A stretch of 64,000 nt of DNA from Sphingobium sp. Leaf26 (GTDB lineage: Bacteria > Pseudomonadota > Alphaproteobacteria > Sphingomonadales > Sphingomonadaceae), in the NCBI RefSeq assembly GCF_001421665.1, contig NZ_LMKV01000030.1, positions 1-64,000 of the forward strand, read 5' to 3'. Below, in pieces: positions 17,007-26,033 of this stretch. The first letter of the stretch is position 1, and each line of letters starts with the position of its first letter. The notes beneath the pieces were generated by a model. It was given only the letters and a program-made list of their open reading frames with translations. It did not search any database and had not been told where the DNA came from. A program made the position numbers and the translations under genes.

Positions 17007-18032
17007 ATGCCTTCCGACATCCAAATCGCGGTCTTTGGAACGCGCAGCTACGATCGCGAATTCCTGGCCACCGCCAATGCGGTGCATGGCTTCGACCTGC
17101 AGTTCATTGATGCCCCTCTCACGACATTGACCGCCCGCCTGGCAAGCGGGCACCAGGCCGTCTGTGTGTTCGTCAACGACGTTGCCGATCGCGCCGTGCT
17201 CGAAGCCCTGGCGTCGGGTGGCGTCCGATTGCTAGCCTTACGCTGCGCAGGCTATAATAATGTCGACCTGACTGCCGCCGCAGAACTCGGCATCGCCGTG
17301 GTACGCGTGCCGGCCTATTCACCCCATGCCGTGTCGGAGTTCACGATCGGCATGCTGCTGTCGCTCGACCGCAAGATTCATCGCGCATGGTCTCGAGTAC
17401 GGGAGAATAATTTCGCGCTGGATGGTCTGGTTGGGCGCAATCTCCATGGCCGGGTGGCAGGTGTGGTGGGAACGGGGCAGATCGGTGCGCTTGTCGCGCG
17501 GGCGTTGCGGGCGGGCTTTGGTTGCGAGGTTCTGGCCAGCGATCCGATCGTGAACCCCGAACTGCTCGATATCGGCGTGCGCTACGTGGATCGAGACGTT
17601 CTTCTGCGCGAAGCCGACATCATATCGCTCCATTGCCCGCTTACGCCCGAAACGCGGCACCTCATCAATGCACAGGTGCTGGACGCGGCCAAGCCTGGCC
17701 TCGTCATCGTCAACACCAGTCGGGGCGCACTGATCGACGCCACAGCCCTGATTGACGCGCTCAAGCGGCGGCAGGTTGGCGGCGTCGCGCTCGATGTCTA
17801 CGAACAGGAAGCCGGCATCTTCTTCGACGACCTTTCCAGTGAAATCATCGACGATGACGTGCTGCAGCGGCTGCTGACATTCCCCAATGTCCTGATGACG
17901 GGCCACCAGGCCTTTCTCACGGAAGAAGCGCTGACGGCGATCGCACAGACAACCCTGGCGAGTATTGCCGATTTTGCCGCCGACCGCCCGTTGCAAAATC
18001 GGGTGGACCTTGGAGGCATATTGGGCAGTTGA
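17007..18032 (+). CDS. D-2-hydroxyacid dehydrogenase, D-lactate dehydrogenase type
   Basis: 341 aa NAD-dependent enzyme. Nucleotide loop GVVGTGQIGALVARALRAGFG is near residues 152-172. The catalytic arginine is in NTSRGALID, the glutamate in LDVYEQEAGIF, and the histidine in MTGHQAFLTEEAL. DVYEQE with a following FFDD segment resembles fermentative D-lactate dehydrogenases (LdhA) more than glycerate dehydrogenases. It reduces pyruvate or a related 2-oxoacid. It starts three bases after the channel stop, so it may be cotranscribed, although a functional link is not obvious. Confidence 0.88.
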   Translation: MPSDIQIAVFGTRSYDREFLATANAVHGFDLQFIDAPLTTLTARLASGHQAVCVFVNDVADRAVLEALASGGVRLLALRCAGYNNVDLTAAAELGIAVVRVPAYSPHAVSEFTIGMLLSLDRKIHRAWSRVRENNFALDGLVGRNLHGRVAGVVGTGQIGALVARALRAGFGCEVLASDPIVNPELLDIGVRYVDRDVLLREADIISLHCPLTPETRHLINAQVLDAAKPGLVIVNTSRGALIDATALIDALKRRQVGGVALDVYEQEAGIFFDDLSSEIIDDDVLQRLLTFPNVLMTGHQAFLTEEALTAIAQTTLASIADFAADRPLQNRVDLGGILGS

Positions 18033-18038
18033 CGCCCG

Positions 18039-19439
18039 CTACAGCAACGGCGTCAAAAGTCGGGCGAGGTTTTCCAACGGTCGCATCAAACGTGGGCGAG
18101 ATCTCCACTCTGCCAGGGTCAAAATGTCGCTGGCGTGTCTGTAGCCGCAGTGAATCTGCTCAAGCGCCTGCGTTGCGGCGGGATCGTGGATCAACAGGCT
18201 GATCTCGGCATTGAGCATGAAGGAGCGTATGTCCGCATTGCTTGATCCCACCAGGCCGATACGGCCATCCACGGAAACGCTCTTGGCATGCAACAGGCGG
18301 TCACGGTATCGGAAGAGATGGACACCCGCATGGAGAAGCTCATCATAAAATGATCGTTGGGCGAGCCTGACCAGATATTGGTCCACGACCATCGATACGA
18401 TGATATGCACCGAGACACCGCGATCGACCGCGTTCTTCAATGCCACCATCAGCGCATCATCCGGGATGAGATAGGGCGTAACGATGGTGACCTCGTCCTT
18501 AGCGGCGTGAATGGCTTCGACCAGTAGCCGTTCATAGCCGAGCGATGGGTGGTCTGGACTACTGGGCATGGGCTGCAGCACCAGTGCGCCGCTGGCTGGG
18601 GGTATGATCGGATGATCGAGCAGTTGGGCCGATTCAAGGTGCCAGTCCGTCAAGAACGTCGCTTCCAGGGCAGCGACCACCGGCCCATCGACACGCGCCA
18701 CCAGCTCATCATTGACGATTCCGCCCTTGAAGTCGCGATCGACAATGTTGAGCGATCCGATAAATCCTGTGCAGCCGTCGATCAGGCAAAGCTTGCGATG
18801 ATTGCGAAGGTCGCGACGCAGCCGACGCAGGAGGAAACCGATCGGAAGTGTCAGTCGCGCGTCAACGCCGGCTCCCCGCAATTTGGCCATGCTGCGCTTC
18901 GACCAGGGCCTGCTTCCAAGCGCGTCAACCAGCACACGGACATCGACCCCCCGCGCCACCGCGCGGCCCAATGCGTCAATGAACAATGTTCCGGTATGGT
19001 CGTCAGCGAAGATATAGGTCTGAAGATGGACGCTCCTGACGGCGCCGTCGATCGCTTCCACCATGGCCGCAACGATGTCTGCATAGTGGGTCTGAAAGGC
19101 GAGGCTATTGCCCGCGCAGGCAGGAAAACCGCCCAGGCGCTGTACCAACTGGGATAGCTGGCTTGGTGCGGACGTCGGCAACGGCATTGCGCCAGCGACA
19201 TGGTCACGCAGCGGCGCGCTCGTCAAAAAGCGCTGGTGGCGCCATCGTGGAAAACGGGCACGTCCTATCATCCGGTATAGAAGGAGAGCAGGAAGTGGGA
19301 GAAACATCACCAGCAGCAGCCAGCTGCGCGCGGCTTCCGGTGGCCTGCGCAGCGGTATGACCACGATCATGCATATCCGTATCGCCCACTCCAGGAGCAA
19401 GTAGGCAAGCGCTAGATGGGCAGCATCGAACATTCTCAT
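18039..19439 (-). CDS. cls: Cardiolipin synthase (phospholipase D superfamily)
   Basis: 466 aa. Two N-terminal transmembrane helices (residues 7-30 and 38-58) precede two HKD catalytic motifs: NHRKLCLIDGCTGFIGSLN near 228-246 and LLHAKSVSVDGRIGLVGSSN near 398-417. Length and layout are those of ClsA. It condenses two phosphatidylglycerol molecules to cardiolipin at the inner membrane. It faces the hydroxyacid dehydrogenase convergently with only 6 bases between stops. Confidence 0.93.
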   Translation of the reverse strand: MRMFDAAHLALAYLLLEWAIRICMIVVIPLRRPPEAARSWLLLVMFLPLPALLLYRMIGRARFPRWRHQRFLTSAPLRDHVAGAMPLPTSAPSQLSQLVQRLGGFPACAGNSLAFQTHYADIVAAMVEAIDGAVRSVHLQTYIFADDHTGTLFIDALGRAVARGVDVRVLVDALGSRPWSKRSMAKLRGAGVDARLTLPIGFLLRRLRRDLRNHRKLCLIDGCTGFIGSLNIVDRDFKGGIVNDELVARVDGPVVAALEATFLTDWHLESAQLLDHPIIPPASGALVLQPMPSSPDHPSLGYERLLVEAIHAAKDEVTIVTPYLIPDDALMVALKNAVDRGVSVHIIVSMVVDQYLVRLAQRSFYDELLHAGVHLFRYRDRLLHAKSVSVDGRIGLVGSSNADIRSFMLNAEISLLIHDPAATQALEQIHCGYRHASDILTLAEWRSRPRLMRPLENLARLLTPLL

Positions 19440-19644
19440 GCCATAGCAGGTTCAAGCTCTCAGGCGAACGCGGACCGGCCATGTTCGCTGCTCAGTGGTA
19501 CATCGCCACGGTGTCAAAAGTTGAGCTGCCGCGAAGCAAGAGAATTTGGGATTGAAACACACACACTTGTGTCGCTGACCATCGTCGCGCACTTTCATGT
19601 CATGAAAGCGGGATAGATACCGTCCCCTGTCTGTGGAGGTTGAG

Positions 19645-20403
19645 ATGCCCAGATGCGATGCGCCCCACGAAAATTACGATGACAAAGCCGATCGTTCGAG
19701 ACGCGAAATACTGCGCCTGATGGCTGTATCCGGCGCGATGGCGGGGATGGGCAAAGCCACGGCACTTGCCGCGCCTGCATCTGCCGGTCCGGTTAGCGCG
19801 ATGCCGCCGGACCAGGCACTGCAGGAGATCATGGACGGCAATGCCAGATTCGTGGCCGGAGCACCGGTCGCGCACACCCGCGATCTGGCGATCATCAGGT
19901 CGAAAGCCGCAGAAGGGCAGTGGCCCATCGTCGGCGTTCTATCGTGCGCCGATTCGCGCGTTCCGGTTGAGATGGTCTTCGATGAACCGATAGGAAGGCT
20001 TTTCGTCACCCGCGTCGCCGGGAACATCACCACCCCTGAAATTATCGCAAGCCTGGAATATGGGGTCGCTGTTCTGGGCATCAGCGCGATCGTCGTGATG
20101 GGGCATTCGAGTTGTGGTGCGGTCAAGGCGGCGATGGACAATCCCGAAGTACCGGGCCAGATCAGCGCGCTTTTTCCCGCGATCCTGCCAGCCATTTACA
20201 TGAGCAAAAGCCGCGATCCCCTGGCCGTCACCCGGCAAAATGCGATCATCCAGGCTGCGACCCTGCTGAATTCCTCTACGGTCATCGAAGCGAGGGTAAA
20301 GGCCGGCGCGCTCAAAGTCGTGCCAGCAATATATGATGTTTCAACGAGCCGCGTAGAGATCCTGCCTATCCCTCCGGCATTGCGGCAGACGGAATCGAAA
20401 TGA
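19645..20403 (+). CDS. Beta-class carbonic anhydrase with Tat-type signal
   Basis: 252 aa. The N-terminus has a twin-arginine signal (SRREILRLMAVSGAMAGMG), so the enzyme is probably exported folded with its zinc. Zinc ligands and the dyad are in LSCADSRVPVEMVF (C, D, R) and VVMGHSSCGAVKAAM (H, C). It interconverts CO2 and bicarbonate in the periplasm. ATG 19645 follows GGAGG by 5 bases. Its TGA overlaps an in-frame ATG of the next reading frame, suggesting coupling to the L,D-transpeptidase. Most beta enzymes are cytoplasmic; exported ones form a smaller group. Confidence 0.92.
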   Translation: MPRCDAPHENYDDKADRSRREILRLMAVSGAMAGMGKATALAAPASAGPVSAMPPDQALQEIMDGNARFVAGAPVAHTRDLAIIRSKAAEGQWPIVGVLSCADSRVPVEMVFDEPIGRLFVTRVAGNITTPEIIASLEYGVAVLGISAIVVMGHSSCGAVKAAMDNPEVPGQISALFPAILPAIYMSKSRDPLAVTRQNAIIQAATLLNSSTVIEARVKAGALKVVPAIYDVSTSRVEILPIPPALRQTESK

Positions 20404-20471
20404 TCATTGCGATACGGAAGATACTAAAATTACCTCGGCTTTGGTGTCATAGCCACGTGGATGAGACGAGA

Positions 20472-21476
20472 ATGAGAATTTACAAAGGCCTTCTATTTTC
20501 CGCGATCGGCGTAATCGCCAGCTTGTCCAGCCCTGCCTATGCGCAAGGTGCAAAAGCCAGTTCACCCACTGAATTCATCCGGGCGGCCGAGCGGTTGAAG
20601 CCTGGCGAATGGGTATGGGCGCCCAACATTGCGCCGACAGGCCCCCTCCTCATTTATGTGGACTTGTCACGGCAGATCGCCACAGTCTATCGCAACGGGG
20701 TCAGGATAGCCGTTGCCACCGTATCGTCAGGCAAACCGGGACACGAAACGCCGACCGGCGTCTTCACCATCCTCCAGAAGGACGCCAACCACCGCTCCAG
20801 CCTGTATAACAGTGCGCCAATGCCGTATCAGCAGCGACTGACATGGGATGGTGTCGCCCTTCATGCGGGTGGCCTGCCGGGTTACCCGGAAAGTCATGGC
20901 TGCGTGCATCTTCCGTTCGATTTTTCTCGTGAACTGTTTGCCATCACTTCGCTTGGCGCAACCGTCGTCATCGCAGGGTCGGCTATCGACCATATTCGTA
21001 CCAGCGAAGCGAGCCTGATCGCGCCGATCGACGCGAAGGGCTTGCCTGTGCCAAAGCCGATCCTGGGCGAACAGCAGTTCAACTGGGCGCCCGAAAAATC
21101 GCCCACGGGGCCATTGACCATCATCGTATCAAGGGTCGACCAGCGTGTGGTCGTCTTACGTAACGGGACGGAAATTGGTCGGAGCGTGGCTCAAGTGAAT
21201 GACGATGACGCCGGTTCGCACGTCATTACTCTTACGCGCGCGCCCGACGGCAATTTTAGATGGGTCTATATAGGTCTTCCGGGGCACGTCGAAGAGGAAG
21301 GGCGGCAACTCGACGAAGCGACGATCAATCGCCTACGTTTGCCGCGCGCCTTCTATGAACAGGTCAAAGCCGCATTGAGGCCGGGAGATACCATCCTCAT
21401 GACCAACTCAAGTGTTGGCGATGACGGCCGCGACCGCAAGATCACCGTCATGGATGCCGTCGTTCCTGTGCCTTGA
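20472..21476 (+). CDS. L,D-transpeptidase (YkuD domain), exported
   Basis: 334 aa. Signal peptide MRIYKGLLFSAIGVIASLSSPAYA, then the YkuD domain with VDLSRQIATVYRNG and the catalytic block LHAGGLPGYPESHGCVHLP (active-site histidine and cysteine at about residues 142-149). The second half (from EQQFNWAPEKSPTGPL) looks like a repeat of the first beta-sandwich without a catalytic cysteine. It forms 3-3 crosslinks or attaches proteins to peptidoglycan. An earlier in-frame ATG at 20400 overlaps the carbonic anhydrase stop but would bury the signal peptide behind 24 residues. A decayed relative lies at 25800-26033. Confidence 0.88.
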   Translation: MRIYKGLLFSAIGVIASLSSPAYAQGAKASSPTEFIRAAERLKPGEWVWAPNIAPTGPLLIYVDLSRQIATVYRNGVRIAVATVSSGKPGHETPTGVFTILQKDANHRSSLYNSAPMPYQQRLTWDGVALHAGGLPGYPESHGCVHLPFDFSRELFAITSLGATVVIAGSAIDHIRTSEASLIAPIDAKGLPVPKPILGEQQFNWAPEKSPTGPLTIIVSRVDQRVVVLRNGTEIGRSVAQVNDDDAGSHVITLTRAPDGNFRWVYIGLPGHVEEEGRQLDEATINRLRLPRAFYEQVKAALRPGDTILMTNSSVGDDGRDRKITVMDAVVPVP

Positions 21477-21713
21477 TCCTGATGGGTATTTAGTTCTCTT
21501 GTGCGTTGAGGCCCGGTCAAAACAGATTGTAGTCAAGGCAACGAGGACGATTGTATTTATCCCTTCGGCTTTTGCGCTCGTCACCATGGACACCAAAGAT
21601 CCACCCCCACGATTTCTGCGGAACCTGTGATGTGAACGATGGCTAAGACTAACACCGATACTGAGGCGCAGAGTGTATCGAAACTGGCCAAATATTCTTG
21701 AAAGGTGGATTTC

Positions 21714-22397
21714 ATGTGGATGCAAATTGCCGTTCCAGTAATTGTCGCAGCGCTAGCCGCTCCAGCTGTCGCTCAGGCTCCAACGCGAACTGAACGCGTC
21801 GTGTTCGCGCGCGGCGCCTCGTCGATCACCCTGCGGGGTATGATTCGCGGCTATGACACGGTTGATTATGTCGTCAGCGCGCGGGCGGGGCAGATGATGT
21901 CTGTGTCGCTACGTGCAAAGAACAGCTCGGCCTATTTCAACGTCTTGCCCGCCCGTGGTAGCGAAGCGATATTCATTGGCTCGACGATCGGAAACCAGTT
22001 CGACGGACGCCTCAAGGACAATGGAGGCTATCGCGTGCGCGTTTACCTGATGCGCAATGCTGCGCGCCGGGGCGAAATCGCGGCCTTCAGCTTGATGATT
22101 GGCGTAAGTGGTCGACCAGCTGTTGGCGCGCCGGGCGGCGGCGTGAATCCGATCGGGTCGGGTCCGCCAGTGTCAGCCGGTAATATGGGGGCGTTTTGCC
22201 GAGGCGAGGCTTCAGCGCAATATGCCGTGCGCCCCGCTTACATCAAAATCGGGCGTGTCGTCGTCGATCGTGGCGGTGGTAGCGTGATTGATGGATCGGC
22301 TGACAAAGGACGCGAAGGCATCAAACGCTTCCGCTGTCGTTTTGACGCACGCAACCGGTTTATCGACGTCATGGCGATGACGCGCGACGGGTTCTGA
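21714..22397 (+). CDS. Exported protein resembling g-type lysozyme inhibitor (PliG-like domain)
   Basis: 227 aa. Signal peptide (MWMQIAVPVIVAALAAPAVAQ), then a beta-rich domain: RVVFARGASSITLRGMIRGY, DYVVSARAGQMMSVSL, AYFNVLPA and YRVRVYLMRNAARRGE. This pattern (Gly-Tyr-Asp, AGQxMxVSL, YFNVLPPG, VRVYLMRNAARR) is what I know from PliG-like periplasmic inhibitors. A glycine-rich linker leads to a second small domain with cysteines (FCRGEAS, FRCRFD). GGTGG precedes ATG 21714. The role as lysozyme inhibitor is inferred from similarity of pattern. Confidence 0.7.
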   Translation: MWMQIAVPVIVAALAAPAVAQAPTRTERVVFARGASSITLRGMIRGYDTVDYVVSARAGQMMSVSLRAKNSSAYFNVLPARGSEAIFIGSTIGNQFDGRLKDNGGYRVRVYLMRNAARRGEIAAFSLMIGVSGRPAVGAPGGGVNPIGSGPPVSAGNMGAFCRGEASAQYAVRPAYIKIGRVVVDRGGGSVIDGSADKGREGIKRFRCRFDARNRFIDVMAMTRDGF

Positions 22398-22413
22398 TCA
22401 CCGGACTACAAGC

Positions 22414-22441
22414 GTGGCGGCTGGGTCAGCGGACCCAGCCG
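22414..22441. terminator. Hairpin between convergent genes
   Basis: A perfect 11-bp stem GGCGGCTGGGT / ACCCAGCCGCC with a 6-base loop spans the end of the minus-strand LprI-like gene and lies 17 bases after the PliG-like stop. There is no T-run, so strength as an intrinsic terminator is uncertain. Confidence 0.5.
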
Positions 22442-23052
22442 CCCGCGCCCTCAACGATGCAGGCAGTGGGTTTCCGATCATTAATGCGTTCAAATACCAA
22501 CTGCTTTGCGGGCTCGCGATAACTGACGAACGGCGTCCACGGGTTGTCCGCCGCTGGAAAGGCGACAAACAATGGTGTTTTAGCGGCGTCAGTTATTATT
22601 CGCCCCTCTTGCGGGCCAGGAAAGAGCATAAGCTGAGCCGGATTGCCTTTACAGCGCAAGAATACACCCCCGCTGGGACGAACAGCGAGCGCTTCCAACT
22701 CCGTGATTCGCGTGCGGTAGGCCAGCACGACGCAGTCCCTGTGTTTCTTCTGGAAAGCGCATAGGCTGCGCCGCTTGAACCAAGCCTGCTGACCTTCGAA
22801 CAACGGGGAAGCAGGCAATCCTGACATCCGATGCACGCGGACCACCGAAGCGACCAGGTCGGCATCCAGACGCCTTAATTCAGGATCAGAGCATATCAGT
22901 TGGTCTGTGGCATATACGGGATGCACGCAGTCGGCACTTTCCTGCGCGAGCGGGGGTGGAACCGCGGACGGTTCGGTCGCATGGCTTGCGGAGCCGAACG
23001 CAGTGGCGACTGCCGCTATGCATAGCTGTCGAGCGGATTGCATCACGCGCAT
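22426..23052 (-). CDS. Exported LprI/DUF1311-like protein
   Basis: 208 aa. Signal peptide MRVMQSARQLCIAAVATAFGSASHA. The central domain has the DUF1311/LprI pattern: ATDQLICSDPELRRLDADL, then EGQQAWFKRRSLCAF, KKHRDCVVLAYRTRITEL, with paired cysteines. Some LprI-like proteins inhibit lysozyme in the periplasm. The C-terminal half (about 130-208) is a separate unrecognised domain. GGGAGG precedes ATG 23052. It follows the TraB-like gene by 22 bases and faces the PliG-like gene, so two putative lysozyme-inhibitor folds sit side by side. Confidence 0.72.
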   Translation of the reverse strand: MRVMQSARQLCIAAVATAFGSASHATEPSAVPPPLAQESADCVHPVYATDQLICSDPELRRLDADLVASVVRVHRMSGLPASPLFEGQQAWFKRRSLCAFQKKHRDCVVLAYRTRITELEALAVRPSGGVFLRCKGNPAQLMLFPGPQEGRIITDAAKTPLFVAFPAADNPWTPFVSYREPAKQLVFERINDRKPTACIVEGAGGWVR

Positions 23053-23074
23053 GCTGTTTCCTCCCGCCGCAGAC

Positions 23075-24169
23075 TCAAAGTTTACCGACAAGCTGTTCTG
23101 GACTGTCGATCGTTCGGGTCCAAGTGACCGATACTATCCGCCACCTCGGATTGGTATTCCGCATCAGCGCAAGGACGCCCGACAGATGCTCGGCGCCATA
23201 GGTGACGTAGATGCGTTGCCGGGGTTCCGCGAGCAGTGCCGCAGCCAGCACATGGTTGCGATAGTCGAGAATCAACTTGTTCATTTGGTCCTCGGACTTG
23301 CCGATACCGCCGCGACGCATACCGTAGGTCATGAACCCGCGACACAATATGCCGGCGATCTTGCGCTGCCCTTCGCTTCCCCGACGAAGGAAGGATACGA
23401 TCTTCTCAAGCCCATCGCCCTCGTCCGCCCGCCTAGCGTCCGCTTTTTCCTTCATCGCCGCAGCGAAGGCCGGATCGGTTTGCATAAGCCGTCCATATTC
23501 TGCGCGAAGTTGAGCGGTTGTGACGTCCGCGACAACATGGGCGGCAGGATGTTCGCGGACATCCCGTCCTAACAGCCCGAAATATCGACCTTGAAACTGC
23601 AGGCCACACATATCTCCGAGCGCGCGATACGAGGCGCCGAGGTCAGCACCGCCCGTGATCATGGTGTCGAACCACCGGTCATCTTGAGAATTAGATGGCT
23701 TTACGCCCTCATAATAGGCGACGGAACCGCGTGATAGTTCGTCCTCCAGATCATAGATGACCGATTTGAAGAAAACCTCGGTCGCAACATGTTGCATTCC
23801 TTGAAAGATGATCGTTTTGCGCCCGTCCGATAGGGTCGCCTGCGGAACCATCGCCGGGGAGACTTGGGTGATTGTGGCGGCGTAGTAGATCGGGCTAGCC
23901 ACAATTATGGTCAGCAGAAAAATCATCGCGACCGATGCTTTCAGCCACCGCGTCCTGAAGTGACTGGTCCGAAGAAATCTTTCGATAAGCGAGGCGATGA
24001 CGGCTGCGCAGGACAAGGCGATAAGGAGGATTCCCAACAGGATCAGCGGTGAAGCCTGAACAACCAGCGGCAGACTAAACAGGAACGCCAGGCCACCAAG
24101 AAACCACAGGATTGTCGACAGACGGAGGCCCCATTGGCGTAATCCAACCTTCACCGACTGAGACACCAT
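23075..24169 (-). CDS. Membrane-anchored TraB/PrgY-like protein
   Basis: 364 aa. Three hydrophobic segments in the first 110 residues anchor a large domain. That domain begins IIFQGMQHVATEVFFKSVIYDLEDEL and ends RQRIYVTYGAEHLSGVLALM, the paired histidine and glutamate elements typical of the TraB/GumN/TIKI superfamily, which includes metal-dependent peptidases. GGGAGG precedes ATG 24169. It is first in a two-gene unit with the LprI-like protein. The three-helix N-terminal region is unlike the short GumN proteins, so its target is unclear. Confidence 0.72.
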   Translation of the reverse strand: MVSQSVKVGLRQWGLRLSTILWFLGGLAFLFSLPLVVQASPLILLGILLIALSCAAVIASLIERFLRTSHFRTRWLKASVAMIFLLTIIVASPIYYAATITQVSPAMVPQATLSDGRKTIIFQGMQHVATEVFFKSVIYDLEDELSRGSVAYYEGVKPSNSQDDRWFDTMITGGADLGASYRALGDMCGLQFQGRYFGLLGRDVREHPAAHVVADVTTAQLRAEYGRLMQTDPAFAAAMKEKADARRADEGDGLEKIVSFLRRGSEGQRKIAGILCRGFMTYGMRRGGIGKSEDQMNKLILDYRNHVLAAALLAEPRQRIYVTYGAEHLSGVLALMRNTNPRWRIVSVTWTRTIDSPEQLVGKL

Positions 24170-24355
24170 CTAAGCCTCCCCATTCATCACGACCAATTAT
24201 TATGTCCGGACGCAGACCATTATCATAGGGCCTCTATTCTCGTCATGCGATGCTCAAAGATTGAAACCGCTGCGATGGTAGCCGATACAAGCCTGATGAG
24301 CAGCATTGGCTCCGCCGATCAAAAGGCAGATGGCGGGCGACCGCCACACTCCCCT

Positions 24356-24562
24356 ATGTTCGCTCGGCAAGTGCTTTTACGCATGGGCTTGGTACTGACG
24401 GCGCTTCTTGCAGGATGTGCAGATTTCCCAGAAAACCGTCCGTCCGATGTTTTCGCAGAGCCCGAACTGTCCAGGTACCGCGCCGGGGAGTCTGAGAGCG
24501 ACGCGAGCGCGCAGATCGCCCTCACGCCGCTCCCTATTTTTAAATGCCTAAGTAAAATTTAG
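24356..24562 (+). CDS. Possible small lipoprotein
   Basis: 68 aa from ATG 24356. A basic start and hydrophobic core lead to a lipobox (VLTALLAGC), followed by an acidic polar tail (SESDASAQ). A second ATG at 24383 would also keep the lipobox. No ribosome site stands out, and the frame is open for another 37 codons upstream without a better start. I do not recognise the mature sequence; it could be a truncated gene. Confidence 0.4.
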   Translation: MFARQVLLRMGLVLTALLAGCADFPENRPSDVFAEPELSRYRAGESESDASAQIALTPLPIFKCLSKI

Positions 24563-24881
24563 GCAAAGCAATGGTTGCCGGTTACCTTGTCCATGATTGA
24601 TGCCTGTGCGCCGAACGGATGCGTGTCATGACTAAGGCAGTGCTGGCCAAGACCGCCAGGTTATCCAAGGTTCGACGGACCGCGAGAATATTGTCAAGTT
24701 GACGGAAAGTATCGACAAACAATCTCTCAGCGGCAGGCGGTCCAGAGGCCGCTATGCCGCCAGAGGGCCGATTCGTCGATGGCACGTCCAGAATTTTGCA
24801 ATCTAACTTTCTACCGCGATATTCTAACTACTGGCACAGACCTGAGCCAGCATGTGGGAGCCGCCGTTGCCATCGCAAGGT
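24563..24881. other. Stretch without recognisable gene
   Basis: About 320 bases with only short frames. A minus-strand frame at 24582-24785 gives a 67-aa product with no family resemblance and no ribosome site. Nothing else was found. Confidence 0.45.
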
Positions 24882-25700
24882 TTAGAACCGCTGCTGCCCG
24901 GGATCCACCCTATCGCAGCGCCCCGAGAAATCCTGCCCGGTGCCCTTGATCGTAATCACGCCACTTTGGCGATCGATCCTGATCTTGGGTTTGTTAAGGC
25001 CATTCAAACGATAGCTCGCCCGTATCTCACTGCTGCCGACGATTATGTCGTCGAGTTGCCACCAATGTTGATGGTCGCCGCCTGAATTTATTGGCGGGAT
25101 GAGCTTTTCGGGCAGACGTATCCGACCGTCATTGCCATATATCTGCAGGGTTACCGCGGATGCAAAACCCTTCATCTCCGTCTGCACGCCGCTACGAGAA
25201 CGGTATTTATGATCGTAGCGGTCCCATTCGAGCGTATTCACATAGCCGGAACCAAGCTTTTCGCCTTGCCCCACGCAAACCAGATTGATTGCGTCGCCTT
25301 GACCGGCGCTGGGATCCGGTCTCCCATAGCTTGGATCGGGCTCGTAGCCGGGGCGGGGCCGGGCGGCGGGCTGACCCTGATAGCTGGGGTTGGGCCGTAT
25401 GGAAGCTGACTGATGGCAGTCAGGTGCCGGGCTGGGCGTGATCGAACTGTAGCGCCCTTCCATAGTGGCAATGGTAACGCATTGCTGGCGATCGGCATTC
25501 CACCAATAGGTGTAGCTACGATCATCGCCTTTCTCGCCGCCCACATTGCGATAGCCACGGCGCTGGAGTTCGCCCTCCGCCTGGCCGGCGCGAGCCCCGA
25601 CCATGTCATCAAGACCTGTAGACTGCGCAATGGCCGTAGAAGGAAGCGCGGCAAGGGAGAAACCCAAGGCTAAAATACTGGAAACATTGCTGAAACGCAT
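24882..25700 (-). CDS. Exported hypothetical protein with N-terminal DDMVGARAGQAE domain
   Basis: 272 aa. Signal peptide MRFSNVSSILALGFSLAALPSTAIAQ. The first domain (about 28-95) reads DDMVGARAGQAEGELQRRGY, then TYWWNADRQQCVTIAT, a pattern seen in small exported proteins of alphaproteobacteria. A proline/tyrosine-rich linker (residues 100-130) leads to a beta-rich C-terminal domain with two cysteines and a final SGRCDRVDPGQQ. I cannot name a function. It stands alone on the minus strand. Confidence 0.78.
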   Translation of the reverse strand: MRFSNVSSILALGFSLAALPSTAIAQSTGLDDMVGARAGQAEGELQRRGYRNVGGEKGDDRSYTYWWNADRQQCVTIATMEGRYSSITPSPAPDCHQSASIRPNPSYQGQPAARPRPGYEPDPSYGRPDPSAGQGDAINLVCVGQGEKLGSGYVNTLEWDRYDHKYRSRSGVQTEMKGFASAVTLQIYGNDGRIRLPEKLIPPINSGGDHQHWWQLDDIIVGSSEIRASYRLNGLNKPKIRIDRQSGVITIKGTGQDFSGRCDRVDPGQQRF

Positions 25701-25799
25701 GTGAGCCCCCTAAGCGGTGCGGTGTTCCATATAATCTTGAAGTAAGCCTAAATGTTCCAATAGTTCATGTCCATAGTGGTCGGTATCGACCTCGCAGGT

Positions 25800-26033
25800 T
25801 TACGAAGGCGCAGGACATTGGCAGAACAAATCGATCCCGCGCGGAAGATTTGACACAAATATTACGGCTACCGGAACATTAACCGGATCACCAACGATTA
25901 GGCCGTCCGGCAACTCAATAATCGAGGTGGTGGAGCATCGCTGCAATGCAGCCTTATCCTGCTCGCGGAACAGGCGAGGCAGCTTAAGCCGGTTGATAAC
26001 TGCCTCATTGAGGGATCGGCCTTCTGCATCAAT
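25800..26033 (-). pseudogene. Decayed C-terminal end of an L,D-transpeptidase-like gene
   Basis: In the frame read from 26033 the residues DAEGRSLNEAVINRLKLPRL and FREQDKAAL match the C-terminal part of the intact transpeptidase at 20472-21476 (EEGRQLDEATINRLRLPRAF, YEQVKAAL). Similarity fades after GLIVGD, and nothing resembling the YkuD catalytic block is found upstream in any frame. It is a remnant of a paralogue, not a working gene. Confidence 0.62.
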
